47,901 nucleotides of DNA, taken from Verrucomicrobia bacterium UBA7008. Its GTDB lineage: Bacteria > Verrucomicrobiota > Kiritimatiellia > RFP12 > UBA1067. Numbering within the stretch: position 1 is the first letter of the stretch; each line of letters begins with the position of its first letter. Location of the stretch: the NCBI GenBank assembly GCA_002449695.1, contig DJXI01000085.1:1-47901 (forward strand), given 5' to 3'. Both the position numbers and the translations under genes were made by a program. A model generated the notes under the pieces. The model did not search any database and was not told the origin of the DNA. It worked only from the letters and a program-made list of their open reading frames with translations. Shown one piece after another: positions 6,742 to 16,703 of this stretch.

Positions 6742-9267
6742 TTACTCCCAGATGGCGTAGATGCTGAGGGTGCGGCCTTCGGCGGCGGCGTTCTTCACCC
6801 ATTCGCCGTCGGTCTTCCAGACCTTCCCGGCGGCGGCGTTGGCCGCGTTCGACGCCCAGCCGACAAACGTGTAGCCCGGGCGCTCCCAGCCGAGGCCGGC
6901 AATCGTCGAAAGCTTCGTCGACGCGCCGATCTCGAAGCCGAGCGTCCGCCACTTGCCCGAGCCGTCGTTCTTGTTAAAGCGGATCTGGTAGTAGCCGGGC
7001 TTCAGCGCCCAGCGCGCGTAGACGGGCAATGTCTGCCCCGATTTCACGGGCTCGGCGACATACGCCCAGTCACCCTTCCATGGCGCCGCGCGCGTGTTGT
7101 CGTTCGCGTCCGCCGTCGTCAGTTCCCAACCCATGAAATCGTATCCGCGGCGCGCCCATCCAAGGCCGTTCGTGAGCGACGGCATGCGCGTCTTCTCTCC
7201 ATACCTGAACCCGATCTTTCGCCACGTTCCCGCGCCGTCGTTGCGTATGTAATGCAGCGCGTAGCAGCCGGGCGAGATTTCCCAGACGGCATACATGTCG
7301 ATGCTCTCGCCGGGGTCGGCAAGGTCTTTGACCGCCGCACCGTCCTTCTGCCAGACAGTCTTGGTGTTCGCGCTCTGCCCCCAGCCCTTGAATGTGAAGC
7401 CCCGCCGCGCCCAGCCGAGGCCGTTGGCAAGAGACGGCAGCCGCACCGTCTCGCCGGATTCCATGTCCTGCGTCGAAAGGGCTTCGCCGCTCCCGTCGTT
7501 TCGGTGAAATGTGACCGTATACCAGGAAGCCGGACGTCCGCCGACAAACGAGAGCGAATCCACCCACACGCCGTTGCCTCCGTCCGTAAAGCCCTCTGAC
7601 GGATGCGTGTACGAAAGCCGGACCGTGTGGACGCCTTCCGGAATCTGAAGGTTCGCCTTCTGCCATGTCCAGCCGTAGTCGATCTCGCCCGAGCGCTCCA
7701 GAAGCGCATCGCCGTCGCACGTCACCGAGAATGTCCCGCCATACGTGCGAAGCCTGTACGAGAACTTCAGCTTCGCGGGCCCGTGCACGGTCGTGCTTGT
7801 CCATGACGTCGTCCCGCCCAGCATTTCGCAGCTTCTGGCGGAGTCGCCATCCCCGTTGGACGTCCCGTAGTCGATGGACCATGGGTATGTCCCGGATGTC
7901 ATCCACAGATATTTTTCGGCGTCTACGCCAAGTCCAATCTCAGACTTTTTGACCGGTGCCCTCCTGAATCCGGAGACCAGTGAAAATGTCTCGCGAAGGG
8001 TTCTCGAGTTGTCATGCGTCGCGTCGCCGACGGGCACTCCTTCGAAAGCGTGCGCGGGAGACGAGAAATAAGGCACGCCGGTATAGTAGTTGCCATATCC
8101 GTCGGCATCGTAGGCCATGATTGTGTGGTAGTCCCGTCCGTTCGCGGTGAAATAGTATCCCGAAGAGTATTCGTAGAGCTGAGGGCCGCGGCTGGCCGCG
8201 TCGGCCATTGCATCGGCATGCCCCGCCCCCATGTTGTGCCCGACCTCGTGCGTCATCGTGTCTCCGCTTTCGACCGCCCGCACCAGACAGACGCTGAATG
8301 CGTCGTCAAAGCCGTCGATGGTATCCTGGTCAAGCGAAAAACCGAGGCCGGTCGTGCCGTATGCAGAGTAGTTGTCTACCAGAACGCAGACAACGTCCGC
8401 CGAGCACTCGTCTCTGACGTCGTCGAGGACACTCCAGTCGTAGCCGTTGAGGGTGTAGTTCGGGATCACGATCGAATTGAGCACGCCGTCAAGATTTCCG
8501 GCCGCATTCCCCTCGGCGGGGAATACCCCGACAAGACGGAAGCGGAAGCTGGAGTCGAGCCCGGTGTTGGCGATCGCATTGTTCATCCTCTGGACGGCGA
8601 CCTCGGCGAAGTTCGTGATGTTGCCGCCGGACTGCGCGACATAGGCGGACGCCATCGTGTCGTACGCGACCAGAACGTCGACATAGGTCTGCGAAGGAGA
8701 GCTTGCGACGGACGCCCTGACCCGCGCGCCCGCGGCGGCGGATGCGGACGGTGCCGCGGCCGAACGCGTCCGGGGCGACTTCAGCGTGTCTCCGCACGGG
8801 CACGACACCGACGTCATGTTCATTTCACGCACGGATACGCCGTCCGAGCTGGAGAATACCGTATAGGCACGTCCCGTATGAATGTCCTGAACGTCGATCT
8901 GAAGACCCTCCGGTTTCTGGACGACGACCGCATCGCGCATTCCCTGATGCCCCGATGCCTCGGCGAGAAATGCATTCCCGCCCAGCGGAGCCGATGTCGT
9001 TTCGACAAGCCTAAGCTCAAGTTCGACATCATCAAAAAGCCTTACGGACAGCCTGTCGCCTACGGCGAGCGCACGCACGAGCGAAGGTGCCGCAGAGGAA
9101 TCCAGCCGAGTCTCTCGGACGATGCCGCCGACTGCCGCGGCAGTGACCTGCGCATACCGCGCAGCTGTCTGACGCGGGCGCCGATAGTCCAGCGAGACAT
9201 CAGCTCCGCCCGCGGCAAGCGCCGCGAACATGGAAAGGATCGAAGAACAAACAGTCTTTGCGAACAT
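6742..9267 (-). CDS. Secreted metzincin (reprolysin-like) protease with three InlB-type repeats
   Basis: The product has 841 residues. A signal peptide (1 to about 25) precedes a propeptide-like region. The catalytic domain has the zinc site HEVGHNMGAGH (His340, Glu341, His344, His350) and a Met-turn TIMAYDADG (Met384), the full metzincin signature of M12-type peptidases. A beta-sandwich of about 150 residues follows. Three InlB/Listeria-Bacteroides repeats (about 582-841) come last, each closing with a YAVWE, YARWA or YAIWE strand. It is probably exported and bound to the cell surface or matrix through the repeats. The start at 9267 has GAGGAGG upstream; the earlier in-frame ATG at 9282 lies within that region. 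The last 528 bp nearly duplicate the end of the gene upstream. Confidence 0.85.
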   Translation of the reverse strand: MFAKTVCSSILSMFAALAAGGADVSLDYRRPRQTAARYAQVTAAAVGGIVRETRLDSSAAPSLVRALAVGDRLSVRLFDDVELELRLVETTSAPLGGNAFLAEASGHQGMRDAVVVQKPEGLQIDVQDIHTGRAYTVFSSSDGVSVREMNMTSVSCPCGDTLKSPRTRSAAAPSASAAAGARVRASVASSPSQTYVDVLVAYDTMASAYVAQSGGNITNFAEVAVQRMNNAIANTGLDSSFRFRLVGVFPAEGNAAGNLDGVLNSIVIPNYTLNGYDWSVLDDVRDECSADVVCVLVDNYSAYGTTGLGFSLDQDTIDGFDDAFSVCLVRAVESGDTMTHEVGHNMGAGHADAMADAASRGPQLYEYSSGYYFTANGRDYHTIMAYDADGYGNYYTGVPYFSSPAHAFEGVPVGDATHDNSRTLRETFSLVSGFRRAPVKKSEIGLGVDAEKYLWMTSGTYPWSIDYGTSNGDGDSARSCEMLGGTTSWTSTTVHGPAKLKFSYRLRTYGGTFSVTCDGDALLERSGEIDYGWTWQKANLQIPEGVHTVRLSYTHPSEGFTDGGNGVWVDSLSFVGGRPASWYTVTFHRNDGSGEALSTQDMESGETVRLPSLANGLGWARRGFTFKGWGQSANTKTVWQKDGAAVKDLADPGESIDMYAVWEISPGCYALHYIRNDGAGTWRKIGFRYGEKTRMPSLTNGLGWARRGYDFMGWELTTADANDNTRAAPWKGDWAYVAEPVKSGQTLPVYARWALKPGYYQIRFNKNDGSGKWRTLGFEIGASTKLSTIAGLGWERPGYTFVGWASNAANAAAGKVWKTDGEWVKNAAAEGRTLSIYAIWE
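6745..7272 (-). repeat. Near-duplicate C-terminal module block, copy 1
   Basis: This block aligns without gaps, at a constant offset of 2555 bases, to 9300-9827 in the adjacent gene. Identity is roughly 85-90 percent by eye and higher in the last 40 codons. It encodes the final two NDGSG-type InlB repeats. Confidence 0.85.
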
Positions 9268-9296
9268 TCTTTGCCTCCTCATGAGTATTACACGAT

Positions 9297-12200
9297 TCAC
9301 TCCCAGATGGCGTAGATGCTGAGGGTGCGGCCTTCGGCGGCGACGTTCTTGATCCACTCGCCGTCGGCCTTCCAGACCTTGCCGGCGGCGGCGTTCGCCT
9401 TGTTCGACGCCCAGCCCTTGAACGTATAGCCGGGTCGCTCCCAGCCGAGACCGGCAATCGTGGAAAGCTTCGTCGACGCGTCGAGCTCGAAGCCGAGCGT
9501 CCGCCACTTGCCGCTGCCGTCGTTCTTGTTGAAGCGTATCTGGTAGTACCCCGGCTTCAGCTCCCATCGCGCGTACGCCGGCAGCATCGTCCCCGCTTTC
9601 GCCGGCGTTGCGACATACGCCCAGTCGCCCTTCCACGCCGCCGCGCGGGTGTTGTCGTTCGCATCCGCCGTCGTCAGCTCCCAGCCCTTGAACGCGTACC
9701 CGCGCCGCCCCCACTTAAGGCCGTTCGCCACGGACGGCATGCGCGTCTTCTCGCCGTAGGGGAAGCCGACCGTCCGCCACGTGCCCGCGCCGTCGTTGCG
9801 AATGTACTGGATTGCGTAGCAGCCCGGATCAAGCGCCCACACCGCGTACAGGTCGACCGTCTCGCCTTCGTCCGCAAGGTCCTGCACACAACCCCAGTCG
9901 TCAAGGACGATCTCCCGCGAGTTCTGCGCGGCCGACCAGCCCAGGAACGTGAAGCCGCGCCGCGCCCAGTTGAGGCCGTCGGCAGCGGCGAGCCGCGGCA
10001 CCTGCCCTAATTCGTCCGGCATGAGACGGAGGACATACGTCTGACCCGAGCCGTCGTTCTTGTTGAGCGTCAATGCATAGCCGCAGCGCGCCCGCCACAC
10101 GGCGTAGAGACGGATGATGCGGTCAACGCCATCTTCCGGACGCGCGCACACGACCGTATCGCCCTCCGTATACCGGGCCGTGTCGGCCTCGGGCGTTTCG
10201 TCCCAGCCGACGAAATCGAAGCCCTCCCGCACGAACGCATGCGGCAGCAGCGCGACCGTCTCGTCGTACGGCAGGCCCTGCTGCATCGGCATCGCGCCTT
10301 CGCCGCCGTTGGCGTCATAGGCGATCGCAAAGGTGTCCGGGGCGGCTCCCCAGACGGCGTAGAGCGTGAGCGTCGAACCGGGCGGCGCGGTGTTGGCGGA
10401 CACGGCCAGCGCCTCGCCGTCCGCCCAGAGCGGCGTCTCGGCTTGCGGGAAACGCGCCCAGCCGAGGAACCTGAAGCCCGGGCGCATGAATGCGTTGAAG
10501 TCCAGCGTGAGCCGGCGTTTGCCGGGCACGAAGCCGGGCTGATCTTCCATCTCGCCGGTGCCGCCGTTCGCGTCGAACCGCACGGTGAAGCAGGCCGGAT
10601 CGACCGTCCAGACCGCGAACAGCGTCACCGATTCGCCGGTCGCGAAATCGGCCCCGTCGTCATACAGGAACGTCCCCGGTTCCGGCGTCAGCGACCAGCC
10701 GGCGAAGACAAAGCCCGGGCGCGCAAAGGCGTTGGCCGCCAGCGGCCGGGTCTCGTTCGGACGGAACCCGAGCTGGTCCGCCATTTCGCCCGTGCCGCCG
10801 TTCGCGTCGAAATGAACCGTGCTGCACGACGGATCCATTTCCCAGACCGCAAACAGCCGCATCGTGCCGCCGACGGGAATCTGCGGATCGGGCCGGCACA
10901 CCATCGCGCCGTCCGTGTAGGTGGCGGTCGCGGCGTACAGCGAGCGGTTCCAGCCCTTGAAGACGTACCCATCCCGCGTGAACACGTTCGGTGAAAGCGC
11001 GCGGCCCCTGCCGTAGACGAACGCGGGCTGCACGGGCATCGTGCCGGTGCCGCCGTTCGCGTCGAACGCGACCGAATAGGTGATCGACTCGTCGAGCCGC
11101 CAGACGGCGTAGAGGACGAGCCGGCTCCCGACCGGCGTCGACGTGTTCAGAACCGCGCCGTCGGTCCACGTCGGGGTCGTGGCCTTCGGATACTTCGACC
11201 ACCCCAGAAATTCATAGCCGACATTCAGGAACCTGTTCCGGTTCAGCGTCCGGCCGCCTTTGCCGGGAACGAACCCGACCTGGTCGTCCATCTGGCCGGA
11301 CGTCGCGCCGTTGCCGTCGAAGTGGACGGCGTAGGTGTCGGACGCGTTCAACTTCCAGACGGCATACAGCGTCACCGTCGAACCCGCCGCCGCGTTGCCG
11401 ACGAACAGGCCTTCATCCGGATAGTCGGCCTCCTGCGCCGTCGCCGTCCACGCCCAGCCCTGGAAGATGAAGCCGGTGCTGGTGAACGTGCATCTCGGCA
11501 ACTGGCTGGCGACGCCCGGGATGCAGTCCGTTTTTGCCGCCATGCTGCCGGTGCCTCCGTTGGCGTTGAAACTAAGCGTGTACGAAGCTCCCGCGCGCAG
11601 CTGCCAGACGGCATAGAGCACAAGGGTGTCGCCCGCCGCCGTCGAGGTGACGAGATTGGCGCCGTCGGTCCAAAGCGGTGTCGTCGACTTTGGGAACTTG
11701 GCCCACCCGACAAAATCATAACCGATCCTCGCGAACTGGTTCAGGTTCAGGGCAATCCCGCCCTTGCCGGGCACGAAGCCCCGCTGATCCGCCATCTGAC
11801 CGGATGTTGCGCCGTTGCCGTCAAACCGCACCGTGTACATGGTCGGGTCCGGCGTCCAGACGGCGTACAGCGTTATGGTCTCGCCCTTCTGCGGCGAAGG
11901 GCTCGGCCTGGACAGACTGGCGCCGTCCGCGTACGAGGCGGCCGTCGCCGCGGGGTTGCGCGACCAGCCGGCGAACAGATACCCAGGGAAAGTGAACTGG
12001 TTGAGTTTGAGCGCGGTCGGCGTTCCGTAGACAAATCCCCGCTGGTCGGCCATCGTGCCCGTGCCGCCGTTCGCGTCGAAATGGACGTTGTAGTGGACTT
12101 CGTCGGGATTGCCGGACATCGTGAACTTATGGGCAAACGCAGGGTCTGCGGACGACTCGTAGCGGACGCCGTTCAATACATGGTACGTCCTTACCCTGAC

Positions 12201-14594
12201 GTACCAGACGCCGCTTGCCGACAGCCCGTAAAGACCGCAGGCGACGGAACCGGCGGACAAATCCTCGCTCCTCTGGCACGAGGCGAAATCGGCGGAGGCC
12301 GCGTATTCCACGAAATAGCCGGAGACTCCCGCGAGGCCCTCCCAGTTGACGGTGGCCGTGTCGGCGCTGGTAAGATCAACAGACGTTATCCGGGCATCGG
12401 CAGGATGATAGGTCACATCCACGGCGGAAGGCGAGAGATAAACGCCGTTGCGTCCGCAGACATTCCCCGAAACGGTGCACCCCGCAGTGCGCGCACCGAT
12501 GTTGACGTCCGCGCTCGTCGAGCCCTCGGCGACAGAAACCGTGTTGTCGATCACGGCGGCGGTCGCCGCGATGACGCCGCTGCCGTCCACGGCCGCCGTG
12601 CCGTCCACCAGAATGCCGGACTTTGCCGCACCTGAGACAAGATTGCTGGAAACGGCACATTGCGCCGATGCCGAGCAGAAAATCCCCTCCTGCGCCGAAT
12701 CGGAGATCGTGTTGCCTGACACCTCGCAGGCAGGCGACGTTCTGATCCACACACCCGACCATCCGGAACCATTGACGGAATTGCCCTTTATAGACGCGCC
12801 CGCAGTCTGGTCCATGTAGAAGCCGCAGTTGCCTGGCGACGTCACAACGTTGCAGGCGCACGTGACCGCACCCGCGCTTATGGCATACACGGCCGAAAGG
12901 GACGTCCCCGTTATCGTGTTGCCGTCGGCGGAAAGCGAACAGTCCGGCTTAACGCAGAAACCATACTGCCCGCCGGTTATGGTGTTGCCCGACGCTGCGA
13001 GCCGAGCCATGCGCTCGGCCGTGACACCGTTCCCGCCCGGTACGGATATGATATTCCGCCCCAGTTCTGCCGAACCGCCGACGACTATGACGCCGTGCCC
13101 GACGGAATCCGAAATCACATTGCCGAACACGGAGGAGGAAGAGCCGCTGTTGAGCACGATGCCATGAGAGCCGGCGGAGCCGACAGTGCAATCCCTTATC
13201 TCGCCGCGCTCGATGCCGTCAATCTGGATGCCGACCGACGACGGCGAAATCACCGCAGAATTCGAAATCGACGCAATGCCGCCGTCCGCGACGATGAAGC
13301 CGGAACCTCCTGACAGCGACACAGCATCGGACACGGACTCCAGCGAAGAGTCGCCGGTGAAGCTGAAACCGTGAATCGACGGTCTGACGATCGTGTTTCC
13401 ATCCGATTTTACCGACGAACCTGAATCGGCGCGGATTCCGCAGCCGGTCACGTCCCATATTTCGTTGTCGACAACCTGGAAGCTGGAGCCGACAGCATAG
13501 ATTCCGTGCGCCGCGACAGTGCCGGCCACGCCGCAGCCGTAAACCACGTTGTTAGAGACCGCGATTCTCGACCCGCCGTCGTAGAATGCCGATTCACGCA
13601 TCGTCTGCACCTGATTCCCGTAAACCCGGCATTCCGATGAACTAGAGCGCATAAACCCGGCGCAATCCTCGGCATAGCTGTCGAAGACATCGCAGTCGGT
13701 CATGCCGTACGCGTGGACCGCATAGGACTTCAGCTTCACGAAAGTGCAATTGGCAACCGTCAGGTCGTTAAAAATCGACCCGGCGACGACATGATGCGTC
13801 CCGACCCCTGCGAACACATTTGTGAACGTGCATCCGACAACGCTGACGTTTCTGCACGGTGTCCCGTCCACTGGATAGCCGCCGGGCTCGCCCTCATCAG
13901 TGGCCGCATCCAGATGCAGAGCCTCTACCGTGATGTAGTCATCCGGATTCTGCCGGTCCCAGGCGTCGGCAAAAACCACGTTTTCGACGCGCAGATCGGA
14001 CCCTGCGCTGAGATTTACCATGTGCAGCGTCGAATGCCTGACCGTCGTGTCTTTTATCACGATGTTGCTGCCATGCAGCAGATAAAAGACGCTGTTGTTC
14101 TCGCGGCTGTCCGTTCCTGCGTCCCAGACGCCGCCGCTGATCGTGACATTCCTGAGCTGCGAGTATCCGCCGTGTCTGCACGTCGACGTGCCATAGCACG
14201 TCGTCCCGTCGGAGTTCAGGTGCCGGCCAGCCAGCATGACTGTATATTCGCTGGGGTCTTTGACCATCGTAGCGCCGCTGTCCAGCTTCAGGGAGGTGTT
14301 GGAAAACACGAACAGTGGCTGCTTGAGATGATATGTGCCCTTGGGCACGGTGACATCCACTGTGCCCGTCGCTCCACGGGCCATGTTCAGCGCCGACTGT
14401 ATGGCCTCCGAATCGTCTGACAGATCATTGCCCGTGGCACCGAAGTCGATGACGTTGAACGACGCGGACAGACAAACATTCACGCTCCCGGCCAGAGCGG
14501 CAACCAGCAGCAGTCTCCGTAGATCGCCGTGCCGCGGCGACATGCGTCCGGACGCTTTAAATGAACTCGCCACCAAACTTAAAAAAGCGGCCAT
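9297..14594 (-). CDS. Giant secreted beta-helix protein with Fn3 domain and eleven InlB-type repeats
   Basis: The product has 1765 residues. The N-terminal FNVIDFGATGNDLSDDSEAI is typical of pectate-lyase/GH28-like superfamily proteins. It is followed by about 600 residues of right-handed parallel beta-helix rungs (repeated SGN, NTI and GxGV patterns). A fibronectin III-like domain comes next, then eleven InlB/Listeria-Bacteroides repeats from about residue 833 to the end. Eight are of DANGG type and three of NDGSG type. It probably binds or cleaves polysaccharide outside the cell; no catalytic pair could be assigned. The start at 14594 has AACAGGAG eight bases upstream. An internal ATG at 14543 would give a more ordinary signal peptide, and a GTG at 14618 is also open. 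A good promoter lies at 14690-14719. Confidence 0.8.
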   Translation of the reverse strand: MAAFLSLVASSFKASGRMSPRHGDLRRLLLVAALAGSVNVCLSASFNVIDFGATGNDLSDDSEAIQSALNMARGATGTVDVTVPKGTYHLKQPLFVFSNTSLKLDSGATMVKDPSEYTVMLAGRHLNSDGTTCYGTSTCRHGGYSQLRNVTISGGVWDAGTDSRENNSVFYLLHGSNIVIKDTTVRHSTLHMVNLSAGSDLRVENVVFADAWDRQNPDDYITVEALHLDAATDEGEPGGYPVDGTPCRNVSVVGCTFTNVFAGVGTHHVVAGSIFNDLTVANCTFVKLKSYAVHAYGMTDCDVFDSYAEDCAGFMRSSSSECRVYGNQVQTMRESAFYDGGSRIAVSNNVVYGCGVAGTVAAHGIYAVGSSFQVVDNEIWDVTGCGIRADSGSSVKSDGNTIVRPSIHGFSFTGDSSLESVSDAVSLSGGSGFIVADGGIASISNSAVISPSSVGIQIDGIERGEIRDCTVGSAGSHGIVLNSGSSSSVFGNVISDSVGHGVIVVGGSAELGRNIISVPGGNGVTAERMARLAASGNTITGGQYGFCVKPDCSLSADGNTITGTSLSAVYAISAGAVTCACNVVTSPGNCGFYMDQTAGASIKGNSVNGSGWSGVWIRTSPACEVSGNTISDSAQEGIFCSASAQCAVSSNLVSGAAKSGILVDGTAAVDGSGVIAATAAVIDNTVSVAEGSTSADVNIGARTAGCTVSGNVCGRNGVYLSPSAVDVTYHPADARITSVDLTSADTATVNWEGLAGVSGYFVEYAASADFASCQRSEDLSAGSVACGLYGLSASGVWYVRVRTYHVLNGVRYESSADPAFAHKFTMSGNPDEVHYNVHFDANGGTGTMADQRGFVYGTPTALKLNQFTFPGYLFAGWSRNPAATAASYADGASLSRPSPSPQKGETITLYAVWTPDPTMYTVRFDGNGATSGQMADQRGFVPGKGGIALNLNQFARIGYDFVGWAKFPKSTTPLWTDGANLVTSTAAGDTLVLYAVWQLRAGASYTLSFNANGGTGSMAAKTDCIPGVASQLPRCTFTSTGFIFQGWAWTATAQEADYPDEGLFVGNAAAGSTVTLYAVWKLNASDTYAVHFDGNGATSGQMDDQVGFVPGKGGRTLNRNRFLNVGYEFLGWSKYPKATTPTWTDGAVLNTSTPVGSRLVLYAVWRLDESITYSVAFDANGGTGTMPVQPAFVYGRGRALSPNVFTRDGYVFKGWNRSLYAATATYTDGAMVCRPDPQIPVGGTMRLFAVWEMDPSCSTVHFDANGGTGEMADQLGFRPNETRPLAANAFARPGFVFAGWSLTPEPGTFLYDDGADFATGESVTLFAVWTVDPACFTVRFDANGGTGEMEDQPGFVPGKRRLTLDFNAFMRPGFRFLGWARFPQAETPLWADGEALAVSANTAPPGSTLTLYAVWGAAPDTFAIAYDANGGEGAMPMQQGLPYDETVALLPHAFVREGFDFVGWDETPEADTARYTEGDTVVCARPEDGVDRIIRLYAVWRARCGYALTLNKNDGSGQTYVLRLMPDELGQVPRLAAADGLNWARRGFTFLGWSAAQNSREIVLDDWGCVQDLADEGETVDLYAVWALDPGCYAIQYIRNDGAGTWRTVGFPYGEKTRMPSVANGLKWGRRGYAFKGWELTTADANDNTRAAAWKGDWAYVATPAKAGTMLPAYARWELKPGYYQIRFNKNDGSGKWRTLGFELDASTKLSTIAGLGWERPGYTFKGWASNKANAAAGKVWKADGEWIKNVAAEGRTLSIYAIWE
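9300..9827 (-). repeat. Near-duplicate C-terminal module block, copy 2
   Basis: This is the partner of 6745-7272 and encodes the last two repeats of the beta-helix protein. Direct orientation and a distance of 2.56 kb make it a substrate for deletion or gene conversion between the two secreted proteins. Confidence 0.85.
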
Positions 14595-14689
14595 TCCCGT
14601 AACTCCTGTTATTTTCACTTGTTGATTTCAAACCGACTGTCCGACCCGAAACGACAGAATGGTCCGTCGCAATCCGGATGGACAGTGAA

Positions 14690-14719
14690 ATTATACCACA
14701 TTGAGCACGCGCGTGGCAA
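14690..14719 (-). promoter_or_regulatory. Sigma-70 type promoter TTGCCA-18-TATAAT for the beta-helix gene
   Basis: On the minus strand TTGCCA (14714-14719) and TATAAT (14690-14695) are separated by 18 bases, with TGTGG before the -10. This is the best housekeeping promoter in the window. Transcription would start near 14683, giving a leader of about 90 bases. It lies just after the stop of the GT-C-like gene, so the two secreted repeat proteins form their own unit. Confidence 0.65.
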
Positions 14720-14741
14720 TGGCGCGGCACGGGGAATCTAT

Positions 14742-16679
14742 CTATCTGGCGGACCTGCCGCGTGACGGACCGGAGCGGCGCACTTCGTAAATAATATCAG
14801 AGCCGACCTTTGCAACCGCCTTCATGCCCTTGCTGCGCAATGCCCTGCCTCGCCATATAACATAATCCACACCCAGTTTACCGAGCTGCTCCTCGGATAC
14901 ATTATGGTAAATGCAGTCGGGTCTGCCGCGATTTTCAAACAACGGCCTGTCGCTGAACCCCGCCACAAACCGGTGGCCGTAGCGATTCCAGACGTGTTCG
15001 TGTCCGCCAGAAGGATCCATGACCCGCCAATACGCCCTGTCACAGTACTGCTGCGTACCAGCCAGACACTTCAGTCCCAGTGCCAGCGGCACCTGCCCGA
15101 CCGCGCGGTCGTTGGACCACCATGTGCCGGGTCTCTTGCCGTCGATCTTCTTGATTACCCGCGATATCTCTGCATCATACAGCGGCGCGAGACCGTTCAC
15201 CACGGGGTGAACAAACATTCCCGTCAGCAATGCGGTCGCACACGTCAAGCTCAGGAACAGACGTCTCCGCCCCCCGAGAAACGCCACCCAGACAGCAAGA
15301 GAAAGCAGCAGCGCCGCCTCGAAACGCAGCATAGCCGTCCCAGACCCATTGACGAATCCCCACAGATTCGACGTGAACAGCGCGGTGACGCGGCACAGCG
15401 CAAAGGCCGCTGTAAGACCGGCCCAGCCCCACGGGCCCATCCTGAGCCCCGAATCGGCCATTCTTGTAAACAGTCTCAATGACAGGAGCAGGACAAGAAA
15501 GCCTTCTATCACGCTCACTCTTGGCGGCGGCAGCCGGCTAAAGCCCGTATACTTCGCCAGCGCCGCAGGCCAGTCCATGGAAATCCACGCAACGTAGACT
15601 AGCACAATAAGCGCAAGCGCCGTCTCGTAGCCGCAGACTTTTCTTGTCTTCACGGCCAGCCATGCGAACGCCACTGCCACCGGCACGAACATCGAGCAGT
15701 ATTCAGCCGCCTGGCACTGATTCATGGACTCCGGCGTTGTGCCCCTGCCCCACGTGAAGAGCGAAACCAGATCCATCAGGAACCTCTGGCTCACATAGGG
15801 CAGGCTTCCTCCCCGGCACACGCGGGTTCCCGGATAAGCCGACCGGGAAATCACCTCAAGCGCCTCCCGGTGTACCTGAAAGAAGTAGAAAAACACCGCC
15901 GCCACGCCTGCAAGAACCACCAGAAAGGTTCCGATCCGCCACCAGATGTGATCACGGGCAAAACCCGTCCGGATGACATACACCATAAGAACCAGAAGCG
16001 CCGGCAGCAGCAGAATCTCAAAAGGCGGATACATGACAAAGAAATACGACAGCACGCTCGTCAGCAGCCCAAGTCCGCCAAGCAGAACCGCCACCACCCG
16101 TCGCGCGGATGCCACGACCCAGGCCATGACAAGGCTGGCGAAGAAATACAGCAGATGATAGGGAATTGTCGTGTCCCACCATTGCGCAGGAGCCCCGAGC
16201 ATGACAACAAGGGCGCCGACGATGGACGTCGCCCTGTCGCCCCGGCACCAGACCAGAAAAAAGAAGTATGCGAAGAAAGGCAGCCCGAGATATCGGAGCC
16301 ACCAGCTCCAGGCCGTGCCTCTGTTCGCCCCGAAGATGAAGTACCCCCAGTTGTGCATCTGCCCCAGTGCCGTCCAGTCCCAGACCGGAGCACACGGCGA
16401 CTGAAGAAACATATCCGTGCCGCCGTTGACAGATCTGTTGTACCGCGGGAAGAATTCGTCTGAGTTGCACTGAGCGTAGATAAACGGCTGCGACACACAC
16501 CAGTCGTCCGCCCTTATTCCACGGCTTACGCCAAGCTGAACGAACGACTGGCTGCCCCTGGATCGGAAAACCCTGTCCCACTCGCCTACCGACGACCCGT
16601 GGATGCCAATCAGCACAAACAGGACGAACAGCCCCGCAAGAAGCTTCGGAAACCAGTGCACTCGGATTTTTTCAATCAT
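14742..16679 (-). CDS. Polytopic membrane protein, GT-C-like (DUF7657-like)
   Basis: The product has 645 residues from the ATG, with about 11-12 hydrophobic helices. The region after the first helix (RGIRADDWCVSQPFIYAQC, then FGANRGTAWSWWLR) resembles a family of large bacterial membrane proteins with GT-C glycosyltransferase topology. A hydrophilic C-terminal domain follows the last helix. Such enzymes use lipid-linked sugars at the periplasmic face, so modification of the exported glycan is a reasonable guess. No catalytic acid was assigned with confidence. A TTG start at 16703, with AAGGAG nine bases upstream, is an alternative. It is the last gene of the operon and follows directly on the RgpF/TagF-like gene. 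Confidence 0.6.
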   Translation of the reverse strand: MIEKIRVHWFPKLLAGLFVLFVLIGIHGSSVGEWDRVFRSRGSQSFVQLGVSRGIRADDWCVSQPFIYAQCNSDEFFPRYNRSVNGGTDMFLQSPCAPVWDWTALGQMHNWGYFIFGANRGTAWSWWLRYLGLPFFAYFFFLVWCRGDRATSIVGALVVMLGAPAQWWDTTIPYHLLYFFASLVMAWVVASARRVVAVLLGGLGLLTSVLSYFFVMYPPFEILLLPALLVLMVYVIRTGFARDHIWWRIGTFLVVLAGVAAVFFYFFQVHREALEVISRSAYPGTRVCRGGSLPYVSQRFLMDLVSLFTWGRGTTPESMNQCQAAEYCSMFVPVAVAFAWLAVKTRKVCGYETALALIVLVYVAWISMDWPAALAKYTGFSRLPPPRVSVIEGFLVLLLSLRLFTRMADSGLRMGPWGWAGLTAAFALCRVTALFTSNLWGFVNGSGTAMLRFEAALLLSLAVWVAFLGGRRRLFLSLTCATALLTGMFVHPVVNGLAPLYDAEISRVIKKIDGKRPGTWWSNDRAVGQVPLALGLKCLAGTQQYCDRAYWRVMDPSGGHEHVWNRYGHRFVAGFSDRPLFENRGRPDCIYHNVSEEQLGKLGVDYVIWRGRALRSKGMKAVAKVGSDIIYEVRRSGPSRGRSAR

Positions 16680-16703
16680 AGGCGGAGAATTCTCCCGACG
16701 CAA

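Noticed and set aside
9268..9296. TAATACT in the 29-bp gap before the metzincin gene
   Set aside because: It may be a second promoter, but the gap is short and the genes can be co-transcribed from 14690; there is not enough evidence for a feature.
16680..16703. TTG start for the GT-C-like gene with AAGGAG nine bases upstream
   Set aside because: It is possible, but ATG at 16679 is preferred because TTG starts are rare; either choice gives the same protein apart from eight residues.
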